Made by a program: the position numbers and the translations under genes
Origin: an uncultured Lachnospiraceae bacterium
GTDB taxonomy: Bacteria > Bacillota > Clostridia > Lachnospirales > Lachnospiraceae
DNA: 50,097 nt
Assembly (NCBI GenBank): GCA_902799015.1
Contig: CADBZI010000008.1
Location: forward strand, 1 to 50,097
Direction: 5' to 3'
The notes under the pieces: model-generated
What the model was told of the DNA's origin: nothing
Seen by the model: only the letters and a program-made list of their open reading frames with translations
Database searches by the model: none
Part shown: piece after piece, positions 38,011 to 45,867 of the stretch
Position numbering within the stretch: position 1 is the first letter of the stretch
Layout of the letters: each line of letters starts with the position of its first letter

Positions 38011-38352
38011 TCATTCCCATTTCACTTCCTTGCTCATCTTTGCTCCGCAGTTCGGGCAGAATTTGCTCTCTGCAAATTGATAGATATTCGCTTCGTTTAA
38101 CCCGCTCATTATCGGCAATCCGTTGTGCCTGCCACCGCATTCAGAACACGTCCACGCCGGAATGTTCCAGTCCATGCCATCAGGGTCGAGTATCCAATGC
38201 CCTATTTTCGGCTCCTGCTCTTTCAGCAGATCAATTGCGCCATTGATGGCCTGTCCGATTCTGACGCACATTTCTGATGTAAGCATTTTGGGATTGCACA
38301 ACATAAGTTTTGACACGTTCAAATCATTAACAACTTTCTCTGTTGCACTCAT
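38011..38352 (-). CDS. LLKEQE-type Cys-rich protein, copy 3, with zinc ribbon
   Basis: 113 residues, SD AGGAGGTGA. N-terminal helical part with A-I-D-L-L-K-E-Q-E-P at about 40-49, then a C-S-E-C-G-G and C-P-N-C-G-A zinc ribbon. It has the same plan as the copies at 25012 and 25622 with another C-terminus. The last gene of the right early block, ending next to attP. Confidence 0.68.
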   Translation of the reverse strand: MSATEKVVNDLNVSKLMLCNPKMLTSEMCVRIGQAINGAIDLLKEQEPKIGHWILDPDGMDWNIPAWTCSECGGRHNGLPIMSGLNEANIYQFAESKFCPNCGAKMSKEVKWE

Positions 38353-38359
38353 TCCAACT

Positions 38360-38683
38360 TCACCTCCTGTTTATCATTCTCGCTCCGCAATTTGGACAAT
38401 AGTCATATACGTCAGCATCGTCATCAGCAAACTTGTATGGTTCATCAGCGTAACATCGACTGCAAATTCTTGCTTTTTTGTAAGGAGCACGTATCCAACT
38501 GGCTTCCTGCGCTTCCAGCATTGCGTGAGCTTTTCGCATAATGTAAGCATAAAACCGGATGTCCATATTCGTCATGTTTTTGCGGTCACGCATATTGTTA
38601 CCGCAATATCCAAGCTCAGTGATAATATCTCGTTCGTGCCAACGCTTTTCGTCCTCGTTTATCATTTCTTCGGTAAACTTCAT
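38360..38683 (-). CDS. Zinc-ribbon protein, 107 residues
   Basis: Start ATG at 38683 (AGGAGGTGA upstream). Helical N-terminus (E-K-R-W-H-E-R-D-I) followed by a zinc ribbon with C-S-R-C and C-P-N-C-G-A-R-M near the end. Similar to copy 3 in its last part. Possibly a regulator or small adaptor. Confidence 0.65.
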   Translation of the reverse strand: MKFTEEMINEDEKRWHERDIITELGYCGNNMRDRKNMTNMDIRFYAYIMRKAHAMLEAQEASWIRAPYKKARICSRCYADEPYKFADDDADVYDYCPNCGARMINRR

Positions 38684-38690
38684 TCCCAAT

Positions 38691-38846
38691 TCACCTCCTT
38701 TTCCCTGTCCTGCTGAATCTCTGTCTGCAATTGCGCTTGCAATCCTCCTGTTCTTTCTTGTCCATGTAACGAGTCCCGCAATATGGACAAGTCCATCCAA
38801 GCATGAGATGCCGCTCCTGCTTTTTGTTCAAACCTTCACAGCTCAT
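38691..38846 (-). CDS. Small zinc-ribbon-type protein, 51 residues
   Basis: ATG at 38846 with GGAGG upstream; the TGA at 38691 lies in the SD of the next gene, so the two are coupled. C-P-Y-C-G-T-R-Y and C-K-R-N-C make a zinc-knuckle. Basic C-terminus. Too short for routine gene calling, but both the SD and the coupling support it. Confidence 0.6.
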   Translation of the reverse strand: MSCEGLNKKQERHLMLGWTCPYCGTRYMDKKEQEDCKRNCRQRFSRTGKRR

Positions 38847-38851
38847 TTTAT

Positions 38852-40480
38852 TTAGCCTCCGATCTTCAGCAGGTTGCCGTCTGACAGCGGAGCCAAGAAA
38901 TAATTCGCATGCTGCACAACTTTGTCATATCTGTCAGCGGTTCCCATAAACGATTTCGCCACCTTCTGCTCCTCTGCCGTCATATCCTTGTATTTCTTTT
39001 TGCCGAAACTCGGCGGCAGCCAGTTCTTTCCTTTGGCTGCGAAGATATTGAACCGGGCCAGCAGGTTCATGTCCTTAAACTCAATGTGCGCCGTACCTTT
39101 TTTGTAGAAGGTAAGATAGAAGTATTTACTGTCCAGCTTTTTGGTATCTCCAGTCTTTTCTGCCTCCAGCAGCACCTCCATCAGGTTTTTCTCAGGTGTC
39201 CGTCCACCGTCCAGGTAGTTGAATACCTTCTCAATGTCCTGCAGTTTTTCCCGGACATTGTAGGCATGGAATTCCGGCTCAATCCTGCTGCCCCAGTCCG
39301 TGTACCCTCTAAGCGGCAGGATCACCTTTTTGTTGACAGCGAATGCGTCATTGGTTCGCCAGCCATCAAAGTAGTGCCGGTTCTGTGCATTTTCATCCCA
39401 GTGATATTTCCGCGTCCAGTCATCAAACAGGGCCATGATGGTGGCCTCTACGCCCTGCGTAACCTGGGAGTTCATCTGGATCATAATCTCCTTGATGTTG
39501 TAAAAGGAGAATTCATAATCCTCCAGTTCTTTGACCCGATTATATAGCTGCGTCCGCAGGTTGGTGGTCAGCTGCTCAACAAACTGCGGGGATGCAAACA
39601 GGGTTGACCAGTATTTGTGCCGACATTCCCGGATCCACCTATCCTCATGCGCAGCCTCTGTGCCAATCGCCAGCGACATGGACGAGCTGAGCACGGAGGA
39701 AACGGCCCTGTATTCCTGGATCAGTCGCAGACCGCTTTCCACCTCATAATTATACCGGTCAATGATCGCTTCAACAAAGTCCGCCTTGCTCAGGGCTGCA
39801 TACTCACTTTCCTGCATGCTGACGTATTTGTGCGCCGGCCGGAGCTTTTCAAGGATCAGGCTATCCTCCAGATCGACCGCAGGGGCTTTGTATCGGATCA
39901 TGGCTATTTCTACATCCGTCTTCCGCTCAGCTTTCAGGAATTCGCCCTTGTGGTAAGTGATCTCCGCATTGTTGTCCGTCAGAATTCGGAACAGCTGATA
40001 CCGCTCGTTATATGCCGAATGGTTGCGGATGGTTTCCGCATTGCACAGGGCAACCAGCGTCCCATTCGCATCCAGCAGGGAAATAGCTTTCAGGATATGC
40101 CGCGCCGCGTCCTCAAATGGCGGGTTCATGATAATCAGGCTATACCGTTTCATGGTATGGTAGGTCAGAAAATCATCATGCACAACCCTGAATTTTTTCT
40201 CCTTCAGGATGGCCCGCAGATTCGGATCCACCTCAATGCAGTCAATGTCGGCCCGCTGCTCCTCCGCGTAATACCTGCTGGAACAACGGTAGATCCTCCA
40301 CTTCTCATTGATGGCCTCAGCGAGGTTTCCCTTGCCTGCGCTTGGCTCCAGGATCGTGCTGACGTAATCCCATTTGATGCCCTCCAGCATTTTGGATGCC
40401 ATGCTGGCCGGGGTAGGGTAAAACCCGGAAGCAGCTCTGCGCTGCTCCGGGATCGTTGCGATATTTGTCATCTCCCTCAT
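38852..40480 (-). CDS. Adenine-type DNA methyltransferase with DUF4942-like C-terminal domain
   Basis: 542 residues, SD AAGGAGG. Motif I E-P-S-A-G-K-G-N (45-52), an acidic I-E-V-D (82-85) and N-P-P-F (119-122) mark a gamma/alpha-class N6-adenine methyltransferase-like domain. The last about 300 residues (from about 235) fit the DUF4942 domain found fused to such enzymes in phages and plasmids. It could methylate phage DNA as defence against restriction. Second methyltransferase in this genome. Confidence 0.85.
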   Translation of the reverse strand: MREMTNIATIPEQRRAASGFYPTPASMASKMLEGIKWDYVSTILEPSAGKGNLAEAINEKWRIYRCSSRYYAEEQRADIDCIEVDPNLRAILKEKKFRVVHDDFLTYHTMKRYSLIIMNPPFEDAARHILKAISLLDANGTLVALCNAETIRNHSAYNERYQLFRILTDNNAEITYHKGEFLKAERKTDVEIAMIRYKAPAVDLEDSLILEKLRPAHKYVSMQESEYAALSKADFVEAIIDRYNYEVESGLRLIQEYRAVSSVLSSSMSLAIGTEAAHEDRWIRECRHKYWSTLFASPQFVEQLTTNLRTQLYNRVKELEDYEFSFYNIKEIMIQMNSQVTQGVEATIMALFDDWTRKYHWDENAQNRHYFDGWRTNDAFAVNKKVILPLRGYTDWGSRIEPEFHAYNVREKLQDIEKVFNYLDGGRTPEKNLMEVLLEAEKTGDTKKLDSKYFYLTFYKKGTAHIEFKDMNLLARFNIFAAKGKNWLPPSFGKKKYKDMTAEEQKVAKSFMGTADRYDKVVQHANYFLAPLSDGNLLKIGG

Positions 40481-40489
40481 TCCTCCTCC

Positions 40490-40768
40490 TTATGAATTTC
40501 TGCTAAAATTTTCATCTTCGTCAAGTATTCCATAAAGCACACTATAATCCCGGTAATGATAAAGTCCGTTATTCGGCACATCGTCTCCCATGAGGATCAG
40601 CATCACAGTCAGCACTTTATCCTTTGTCCTTTCAGTGAAATAACAATGCTCCGTCATATTTTTTCCTGCAGTAAGATGATTCTCTTTCAAAACGTTCTGA
40701 CAGATGATTTCACGTTTAATTTCTGTCAAAATATTCAGCAGATATTTTTCTTTCGCGCTTATGCTCAT
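40490..40768 (-). CDS. Hypothetical protein, 92 residues
   Basis: ATG at 40768 with AAGGAGG; the longer frame to 40855 overlaps the next gene. N-terminal helical part S-A-K-E-K-Y-L-L-N-I-L-T-E-I-K, then a conserved-looking L-H/Y-H-Y-R-D-Y segment. No family recognised. Confidence 0.6.
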   Translation of the reverse strand: MSISAKEKYLLNILTEIKREIICQNVLKENHLTAGKNMTEHCYFTERTKDKVLTVMLILMGDDVPNNGLYHYRDYSVLYGILDEDENFSRNS

Positions 40769-40995
40769 GGTTCTTCCTCCTTCATTCGTCTCCCTTCTTC
40801 GCCTCCGAGCTGAGTCCGCTCGATGCAGTACGCATTCATCAGCTTGTGCATGCAATCAAAAGGCGTTTTTGCCGCTGTTTCTCCTTCATGGTACCAGACG
40901 AAGGCTCCTGCTTCGGTAATGCGTTTGATCTTTCCGATCTCGTACCGATCTCCGTTGACATAGATGATGTATTCGCCAATCTTGAATTCGTTCAT
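40765..40995 (-). CDS. Hypothetical protein, 76 residues
   Basis: ATG at 40995, coupled to the upstream stop (ATGA), SD AAGGAGG. Contains G-E-Y-I-I-Y-V-N-G-D-R-Y-E-I-G-K-I, a small beta barrel pattern, and C-M-H-K-L-M-N-A-Y. Possibly a small single-strand or RNA-binding fold; unknown. Confidence 0.6.
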   Translation of the reverse strand: MNEFKIGEYIIYVNGDRYEIGKIKRITEAGAFVWYHEGETAAKTPFDCMHKLMNAYCIERTQLGGEEGRRMKEEEP

Positions 40996-41426
40996 TCCTG
41001 ATCCTCCTTCCATGCAAACACCTCCAGGAGATCGATCATGTCGTACACTTCCTTGATACATGCTTTGTAGTCCCATTTGGCTTCGACCCGGACTTGCTGG
41101 ATCATGAAGCACCCTGTGTGCTTATATTCTGTATCGCCGTCCTTCTTCTCATTGTCGGAATAGTTGAATATCAGCATCTCCTCTCCGAATTTTCCGATTC
41201 TGCGAACATCGACCTCAGGAGAACCCCAGAAGGATCTCAACTCGATGGAGTATCCTTCGCCTTTCGCTTCCACGTTCGGAATGCCGCTGTAATCTTTCAT
41301 TATTTCTTTCCAGAACGTATGATCAAAAGCGTGCCCGGTGCCATTGTTCACAACGGTCAAGCCTTTATCCTTTGCAATCTTCTCGATCAGAAGGATAGCG
41401 CCCTTGATTACCTGCTTCTTTGTCAT
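40992..41426 (-). CDS. Hypothetical protein, 144 residues
   Basis: SD GAGGAGGG. Beta-rich: G-H-A-F-D-H-T, G-E-G-Y-S-I-E-L-R-S-F-W-G, then V-D-V-R-R-I and a helical end with L-L-E-V-F-A. No known domain. Confidence 0.6.
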   Translation of the reverse strand: MTKKQVIKGAILLIEKIAKDKGLTVVNNGTGHAFDHTFWKEIMKDYSGIPNVEAKGEGYSIELRSFWGSPEVDVRRIGKFGEEMLIFNYSDNEKKDGDTEYKHTGCFMIQQVRVEAKWDYKACIKEVYDMIDLLEVFAWKEDQE

Positions 41427-41441
41427 TCCTGTCCCTCCTCC

Positions 41442-41846
41442 TCACCATTCATATTTTGCCCCTGTCCAGTCACCAATGATCTCATAGTATCCAACCTCCT
41501 GCGGATCGCCAGCGTGATAATTCTCCGTTGCCCATCGGAGGCAATCAGCCCAGGAAGGGCGATCTCTGAATATCCGTTTCATACATCCGCACCATCCTGC
41601 GTATGGGCCTTTTGTGGTGTGCGCCCATTGGCACCAGCGGCCTTGCTGATCCTTGTAGGTGTCCTTTTCAAAAATAATCGGTCTGGTGCAGACACCGCGC
41701 CAATCATGATCGAATCCATTCTCCCGGAGAAAAATGCCGGAGCCCTCGATGATCCATCCTTTGACGCCCTTCTTCTGCGCCTCTGGCGAGATCTCCGGCG
41801 TTTCGTATTGGTTGAGCAGGTCAAACATGCTGATCTGGATATCCAC
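41442..41846 (-). CDS. Hypothetical protein, 134 residues
   Basis: Start taken as the GTG at 41846 with GAGGTG at 6 bases; the longer frame to 42140 overlaps two genes. It contains I-S-M-F-D-L-L-N-Q-Y, D-W-R-G-V-C-T-R-P-I, W-C-Q-W-A-H-T and G-W-C-G-C-M-K-R. Cys/Trp-rich, likely metal-binding. Often seen in phages of Clostridia; function unknown. Confidence 0.65.
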   Translation of the reverse strand: MDIQISMFDLLNQYETPEISPEAQKKGVKGWIIEGSGIFLRENGFDHDWRGVCTRPIIFEKDTYKDQQGRWCQWAHTTKGPYAGWCGCMKRIFRDRPSWADCLRWATENYHAGDPQEVGYYEIIGDWTGAKYEW

Positions 41847-41856
41847 TGCAACCACC

Positions 41857-42081
41857 TCACCTGATGCCATACTTCTTGCGAACCTGCATATACTCCTTAT
41901 AAGGCAGGCCCATGGATGCCGCAGCCCATTCCATGGCCTGCCGCTTTGATTCGCTGAAAGACCCAAAGACCGGAATGTAAGAATACCCGCACATATGTGC
42001 GTACCACATCCCGTCTTTCTGGCTGACGGTGTATCCGATGCCCAGCGCGCCGCAGAGGATCCGATCATCAGGCTTCTCCAT
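41857..42081 (-). CDS. Hypothetical protein, 74 residues
   Basis: ATG at 42081 with GGAGGGAAAGC. Includes M-C-G-Y-S-Y-I-P-V-F-G and A-M-E-W-A-A-A-S-M-G-L-P. Compact mixed alpha/beta. No family recognised. Confidence 0.6.
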   Translation of the reverse strand: MEKPDDRILCGALGIGYTVSQKDGMWYAHMCGYSYIPVFGSFSESKRQAMEWAAASMGLPYKEYMQVRKKYGIR

Positions 42082-42247
42082 GCTTTCCCTCCACAAACTC
42101 CATTTTTATCTGCCGGTGGCAGTATTCTGTCGCATAGCACGTTTGCTCAAGTTCCGGCATGATCTCACACAGTTTGCACCGGTCGATCTCGTCCAGCTCG
42201 TCCTGTGGAGCTTTGCCTGCGTGCCATACCTTAATCCGATTCTCCAT
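42068..42247 (-). CDS. Hypothetical protein, 59 residues
   Basis: ATG at 42247 with GGAGG 4 bases upstream; overlaps the next gene by 14 bases. Cys-x2-Cys (C-K-L-C) and two later Cys with a His (T-C-Y-A-T-E-Y-C-H) suggest a zinc knuckle. Confidence 0.55.
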   Translation of the reverse strand: MENRIKVWHAGKAPQDELDEIDRCKLCEIMPELEQTCYATEYCHRQIKMEFVEGKHGEA

Positions 42248-42293
42248 GCAACCTCCAATGCCGGGGATATACCGCCCCGGCTCGGTGTGTCTA

Positions 42294-42488
42294 TTATTCG
42301 TCAAGATTCCTCAAGTCCTCAAACTCCGCTGTCCATTCTGCGGTGCTGAATCGCTTAGGAAGCTGTTCAGCGTATTTCTGCGGATCGGTTGCTGTGAACT
42401 TGAAATTCTCAATCCGAGTTACGCTCCCGTCAGGCATGATCTGTTTCAGCGTAGCTATAAAGTGGCTCTTGCCGCTCTTCGTTTTCAT
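42294..42488 (-). CDS. Hypothetical protein, 64 residues
   Basis: ATG at 42488 with the shared leader GAGGGCAAACGCA. Beta-rich (F-I-A-T-L-K, F-K-F-T-A-T) then helical D-P-Q-K-Y-A-E-Q-L. Second gene behind the promoter at 42744-42772. Unknown function. Confidence 0.6.
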   Translation of the reverse strand: MKTKSGKSHFIATLKQIMPDGSVTRIENFKFTATDPQKYAEQLPKRFSTAEWTAEFEDLRNLDE

Positions 42489-42499
42489 TGCGTTTGCCC

Positions 42500-42697
42500 T
42501 CACTTTCTGAAAGTCGAAAGTCCGAAGCTGGCCGCGATGGCCTTGCGGATTGTCAGGTCGTTGGTCAGGTAGCTTCCTCCGGCGATCCGCTTCTCGTTTC
42601 CGTCTTCGTCCGCTGCATAGGTTCCGCGCTTGATGAAGTCGCTCCAGACCGTGTAGGTCTTGCCAGCCACCGTTGTCGTCTTAATCGTACCCTTCAT
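42500..42697 (-). CDS. First gene of the right early operon, 65 residues
   Basis: ATG at 42697 with the full shared leader GGAGGGCAAACACG. Mostly beta strands (T-I-K-T-T-T-V-A-G-K-T-Y-T-V-W) and a helical tail. It is 47 bases from a perfect promoter, so should be expressed early and strongly. No family recognised; its leader has a 12-base match to the candidate small RNA. Confidence 0.65.
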   Translation of the reverse strand: MKGTIKTTTVAGKTYTVWSDFIKRGTYAADEDGNEKRIAGGSYLTNDLTIRKAIAASFGLSTFRK

Positions 42698-42737
42698 CGT
42701 GTTTGCCCTCCTTCTTTCTGCCGGTTCCCTTCCGGCT

Positions 42738-42772
42738 GATTGTATTATACAATCTTATAATTGTATTGTCAA
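42738..42772 (-). promoter_or_regulatory. Consensus promoter with palindromic -10 region
   Basis: On the - strand: TTGACA (42772-42767), 17 bp, TATAAT (42749-42744), both perfect. GATTGTAT-T-ATACAATC, a perfect 17-base palindrome, spans the -10 element (42738-42754) and could be an operator. The sequence closely resembles the promoter at 48050-48078. A TTCGA-CAAA-TCGAA inverted pair lies just upstream (about 42781), similar to the repressor operators. Confidence 0.9.
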
Positions 42773-42824
42773 CAGGAAAATTCGACAAATCGAACGTTTT
42801 TTTGCGCATTTATCGAAAAACTTA

Positions 42825-42867
42825 CAACAAGGTTGCAACAAGGTTGCAACGAGGTTGCACGCGTGCA
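42825..42867. repeat. 11-bp tandem repeats and adjoining palindrome
   Basis: CAACAAGGTTG at 42825-42835 and 42836-42846 and CAACGAGGTTG at 42847-42857 follow one another without gap. GTTGCAAC palindromes form at the joints, and the array continues into the perfect palindrome TGCACGCGTGCA (42856-42867). A period of 11 bp places each unit on the same side of DNA. It lies between a terminator and an early promoter, so an operator or an origin-type iteron array is plausible. Confidence 0.8.
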
Positions 42868-42893
42868 AAAAAAGCTCCGGTTTTCACCGGAGC
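42867..42893 (-). terminator. Rho-independent terminator
   Basis: GCTCCGG-TGAAAA-CCGGAGC hairpin followed by TTTTTTT on the - strand. It ends the block 43672-42884; the stop codon of the last gene (42884) lies inside the hairpin. Confidence 0.92.
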
Positions 42894-43225
42894 CGATCCA
42901 GAACCGCATGATACAGATTCGGATGGATCATGCTGATGGTATCCATCATCTCGTCCATCAGCGGCCAGACTTCCTTCTGCGGCCTTCCATCGATAATCCT
43001 GGCAAACTCCGAATCGCTCGGATTATCGACAAGGCTTACCTCAGGGGCAGGCGCGTAGGAATATCCGGCAGTAGGAGAGGGGAGCTGTACAGCTTCCTTG
43101 TCTTCCCCGTACAGCTCCCGTTTAATCGTGTAAAATGCGGCCAGTTTGATCGCGGTGTTTGCGTTTGGGTTGCGCTGGCCTATGCACTCAGCTATGGCCT
43201 CCTGCAGATCCTTCTCTGTGATCAC
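42884..43225 (-). CDS. Hypothetical protein, 113 residues
   Basis: Start taken as GTG at 43225 with GGAGG eight bases upstream. Helical: D-L-Q-E-A-I-A-E-C-I, N-A-N-T-A-I-K-L-A-A-F-Y, and a C-terminal D-E-M-M-D-T-I-S-M-I-H-P. No domain recognised. It is the last gene before a strong terminator. Confidence 0.6.
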   Translation of the reverse strand: MITEKDLQEAIAECIGQRNPNANTAIKLAAFYTIKRELYGEDKEAVQLPSPTAGYSYAPAPEVSLVDNPSDSEFARIIDGRPQKEVWPLMDEMMDTISMIHPNLYHAVLDRLR

Positions 43226-43240
43226 AGGCCGCACCTCCCG

Positions 43241-43672
43241 TCAATCGTCCATATCGTCAATCAAGCGCTGGATCTTTTTCCGGGAGTGTTCGTCCGGGGC
43301 ATCCTCCATCAGCTCGCGCAGCTTATCGGACAGGTCGTTCCGGGAGTACCCGCGCTCGCCAGAGTAGCGGCCCATGCTGTCCCGCCTGGCATTGGTGCGT
43401 CCACGGGCATAGCTGCCGCCCTCGCCGCGCTCATAAGAGCCGCCGCGATTGTAGCCATAGCCGCCCATGTATGGATACATTCCGCTGTATCCTTCCTCGT
43501 CGGCCTTCTCCATCTGCATGGTGCCTTTGATGGATTTCAGGGCATGAGCGACTTTGTCCAGCTTGTCCAGGTCGCCGGTACTCATGCCATTGGCCTTGAT
43601 CTTTCGGACCAGGTCGCTGAACTGCTCATGCAGCAGCTCGCAACCCATTTCCATATCTTTGGTGTAATCCAT
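43241..43672 (-). CDS. Conserved gut-phage protein with Gly/Tyr/Arg-rich centre
   Basis: 143 residues, SD AAGGAGG. Helical N-terminus (L-D-K-L-D-K-V-A-H-A-L-K-S-I-K), a low-complexity centre rich in Gly, Tyr, Ser, Arg (about 60-110) and a C-terminal helix with E-L-M-E-D-A-P-D-E. Typical of proteins found next to the glycine-rich membrane protein in phages of gut Firmicutes. Possibly a virion component. Confidence 0.6.
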   Translation of the reverse strand: MDYTKDMEMGCELLHEQFSDLVRKIKANGMSTGDLDKLDKVAHALKSIKGTMQMEKADEEGYSGMYPYMGGYGYNRGGSYERGEGGSYARGRTNARRDSMGRYSGERGYSRNDLSDKLRELMEDAPDEHSRKKIQRLIDDMDD

Positions 43673-43676
43673 GGTT

Positions 43677-44324
43677 TTATCCTCCTTCCTTCCTGGAGTA
43701 ATTGTTATTTTTCGGTGCTGTCAGTGCTTCCTTGATTGGCCATCCAAGTTTGTAAACTCTTTGCCGAACCAAGTAATAATCTTGGTTATAGTCTCTGCAC
43801 CATTGGGCCAAGGATTTGGAAACTCCATCAATTTCGTAGAGTTTAACATTCCGCTTGTTATTGGACTGTATTTCCCTGTTTACGAAGCGGCAGTTATCCT
43901 CACAATAATCTCCGTCGTTATCAATCCTATCTATTTCCATGCCTTCATGGTATCCTGACCGCATAGCCCAATTATAAAACGATTCATAATTGCTGGCCCA
44001 TTCCTCATCGATCTTGATTCCTCTGCCGCCGTAGTTGCTGTAAGACTTGTTATTCCTGTTCCGGCACCTTTGCTTTATGCCATTCCAAACAGCATATAAG
44101 CGTTTGTCGTTTTGCCTTACGCTGGAATACAATCTTTTGGCGTTTTCCGTCTTATAACATCCGCAGCTGGTAGTATTACCAGACTTCAAAGACGAGCCAT
44201 GAACTATACATTCATTCCCGCAGTCGCATCTGCAAAGCCACCTTACATGTCCATGCAAAGACTCGCTTTTTGCGAGAACCAACAGTCTGCCGAATCTTTG
44301 ACCTACAAGATCCATCTTCTTCAT
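43677..44324 (-). CDS. HNH homing endonuclease
   Basis: 215 residues, SD GGAGGG. Begins with a zinc domain typical of phage HNH homing enzymes (G-R-L-L-V-L, C-R-C-D-C-G-N, S-C-G-C) and continues with W-N-G-I-K-Q-R-C-R-N, Y-G-G-R-G-I and D-R-I-D-N-D-G-D-Y-x4-C-R-F-V. AT content is higher than its neighbours, it has its own promoter and it is bordered by an inverted repeat: signs of a mobile insertion between structural genes. Confidence 0.85.
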   Translation of the reverse strand: MKKMDLVGQRFGRLLVLAKSESLHGHVRWLCRCDCGNECIVHGSSLKSGNTTSCGCYKTENAKRLYSSVRQNDKRLYAVWNGIKQRCRNRNNKSYSNYGGRGIKIDEEWASNYESFYNWAMRSGYHEGMEIDRIDNDGDYCEDNCRFVNREIQSNNKRNVKLYEIDGVSKSLAQWCRDYNQDYYLVRQRVYKLGWPIKEALTAPKNNNYSRKEGG

Positions 44325-44335
44325 GCTGAATCCCT

Positions 44336-44395
44336 CCTTGCTTACGATTATATAACAATATTGCCTTTAGTTCAACATGATAATCATAAGCAAGG
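44336..44395 (-). promoter_or_regulatory. Private promoter inside a 16-bp inverted repeat before the HNH gene
   Basis: On the - strand TTGAAC (44375-44370), 17 bp, TATAAT (44352-44347). The arms CCTTGCTTACGATTAT (44336-44351) and ATAATCATAAGCAAGG (44380-44395) pair with one mismatch and enclose it. The SD of the HNH gene is inside the left arm. This would give the HNH gene independent expression. Confidence 0.85.
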
Positions 44396-44414
44396 GGGAA
44401 TCAGCCTCGGAAGT

Positions 44415-44864
44415 TTACGCTATCCTGCTAATGTCCAGATTTCCATCCTGGAGAACGATCACCGGCGCGGGTGTTACGGTCGGATCATCGCTTGCAGGCA
44501 CGGCCCGGAGGGAAACCGAATAGCAGCAGCCCTTCGGAACCGTGATAATCGCGGTGCTTGTCACGTTGAAGAACTCTTCAACCGCAGCAGGCGTAACAAT
44601 TGCCCTGCTTGTCAGTTTGGTTTCTCCGTTTACCGCAAGAGCAACAGCGATGGGAACAACCGTGCCGCCTTCAGGCAGACTTACATTTCCGTTGAATGTA
44701 ATCTGGTATCTGGCAAAGCAGTTTGAGGTCTTGCCGCAGAGAGTAAAGATCCCGGATCCGTCTTCGTGGAAAACAAAGCCGTTTCTGCACGGGATGGACG
44801 CATCGAATACAGCAGGCTGGTTCAGAAGAACATTCTGCTGGCCTGATGTGATATACTCAGCCAT
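44415..44864 (-). CDS. Hypothetical virion-like protein, 149 residues
   Basis: SD GGAGGTG. Almost entirely beta strands: starts Y-I-T-S-G-Q-Q-N-V-L-L-N-Q-P-A-V-F, a mid C-R-N-G-F-V-F-H-E-D-G-S-G, V-P-K-G-C-C-Y-S-V. The pattern is common next to the glycine-rich protein in phages of Clostridia. Could be a capsid or tail decoration. Confidence 0.6.
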   Translation of the reverse strand: MAEYITSGQQNVLLNQPAVFDASIPCRNGFVFHEDGSGIFTLCGKTSNCFARYQITFNGNVSLPEGGTVVPIAVALAVNGETKLTSRAIVTPAAVEEFFNVTSTAIITVPKGCCYSVSLRAVPASDDPTVTPAPVIVLQDGNLDISRIA

Positions 44865-44878
44865 GGTTCACACCTCCA

Positions 44879-45799
44879 TCAGAACGCGCCGTTTCCGCAT
44901 CCGCACCCGCAGCCGGTGTTCTGGCCGGGGCAGGTGAAGATGGGAGTACGCCCGTAGACCGGGGTGGTGGGAACCGGGCAGGAGTTCAGCCGGTTGTACA
45001 GGGCATCCACCTCATCGGAGAAGCCCCGCTGGATGAAGGCGTTCTGCGCGGTCTGGCTTTCCCGGAGGGCGGCCATGTTCAGCTGGTTCTGCAGGCCCAC
45101 GTTCTCACGCTGCGCGGCAGCCAGCTGGCCCTTGACGCCATCCAGCTCCAGAGCGCAGAGCTTGTCCAGAATGGCCTGCGTGCCACGCGTCTGAGCATCG
45201 ATGATGTCGCGCGTATTCTGGGCTGCAGCGGTGCGATCCGCGCAGTTCTCCGTGGCCACGGTGTACTTCAGATCCGCCAGGCCCGCACGGTTCTCGCAGC
45301 AGCAGTTCTGGAGGGCCGTCTGCATGGCAAAGTCCTGCTGCATGTTGGCCATCTGCCGTGCATTGGCAGCGGTCTCTGCCGCGTAGAATCCATCCCGAAC
45401 CGCGCCGGTGATGCCGTTGCCGGTTTCGCAGATCTGGCGGCCGATTCCGGCCAGGCCCAGCTGCACGTCTCCGAATCCGCGATTAACGTCGCTCCGCAGG
45501 TCGCCGATCTGGGTGTTAAGCTGCTGATCCCTGAAACCGTCGCTGATGTGCTGGCTGTTATTCAGCCAGGGATACAGGTAGTCCAGGCCGAAGCCGTTTA
45601 TGGCTCCGCCCATCATCCAGGGCATCATGCCGCCGCCGAAGCCGCCAAAGCCCCATCCGCCGCCGCCGATCAGCAGGAGCAGGATGATCCACGCCCAGTC
45701 CCCGCCGAAGAAGCCGCTTCCGCCGTTGCCATATCCGCCGCCGTACATGGGCTGGACGGGCATGACCATTCCGCTGCCGTTTTCATCAGTAAGTGCCAT
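44879..45799 (-). CDS. Glycine-rich membrane protein with coiled coil and Cys tail
   Basis: 306 residues. A Gly-rich first half with one hydrophobic segment at about 35-45 (W-A-W-I-I-L-L-L-L-I), then a long helical region with Ala, Gln, Asp, Asn (about 95-250) and a C-terminus with many Cys (C-P-G-Q-N-T-G-C-G-C-G-C-G). Frequent in phages and prophages of gut Clostridia; function unknown. It would sit in the membrane or virion. Confidence 0.7.
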   Translation of the reverse strand: MALTDENGSGMVMPVQPMYGGGYGNGGSGFFGGDWAWIILLLLIGGGGWGFGGFGGGMMPWMMGGAINGFGLDYLYPWLNNSQHISDGFRDQQLNTQIGDLRSDVNRGFGDVQLGLAGIGRQICETGNGITGAVRDGFYAAETAANARQMANMQQDFAMQTALQNCCCENRAGLADLKYTVATENCADRTAAAQNTRDIIDAQTRGTQAILDKLCALELDGVKGQLAAAQRENVGLQNQLNMAALRESQTAQNAFIQRGFSDEVDALYNRLNSCPVPTTPVYGRTPIFTCPGQNTGCGCGCGNGAF

Positions 45800-45867
45800 T
45801 TTTATCAGATTCCTTTCGTTGATAGATTTATTTCATCGTCTTATGCGCACTCGACGAAAGAAATCAG

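Noticed and set aside
44336-44395. Inverted repeat as ends of an insertion sequence
   Set aside because: The two arms are only 28 bases apart and no transposase is present; it is a promoter-bearing hairpin before the HNH gene.
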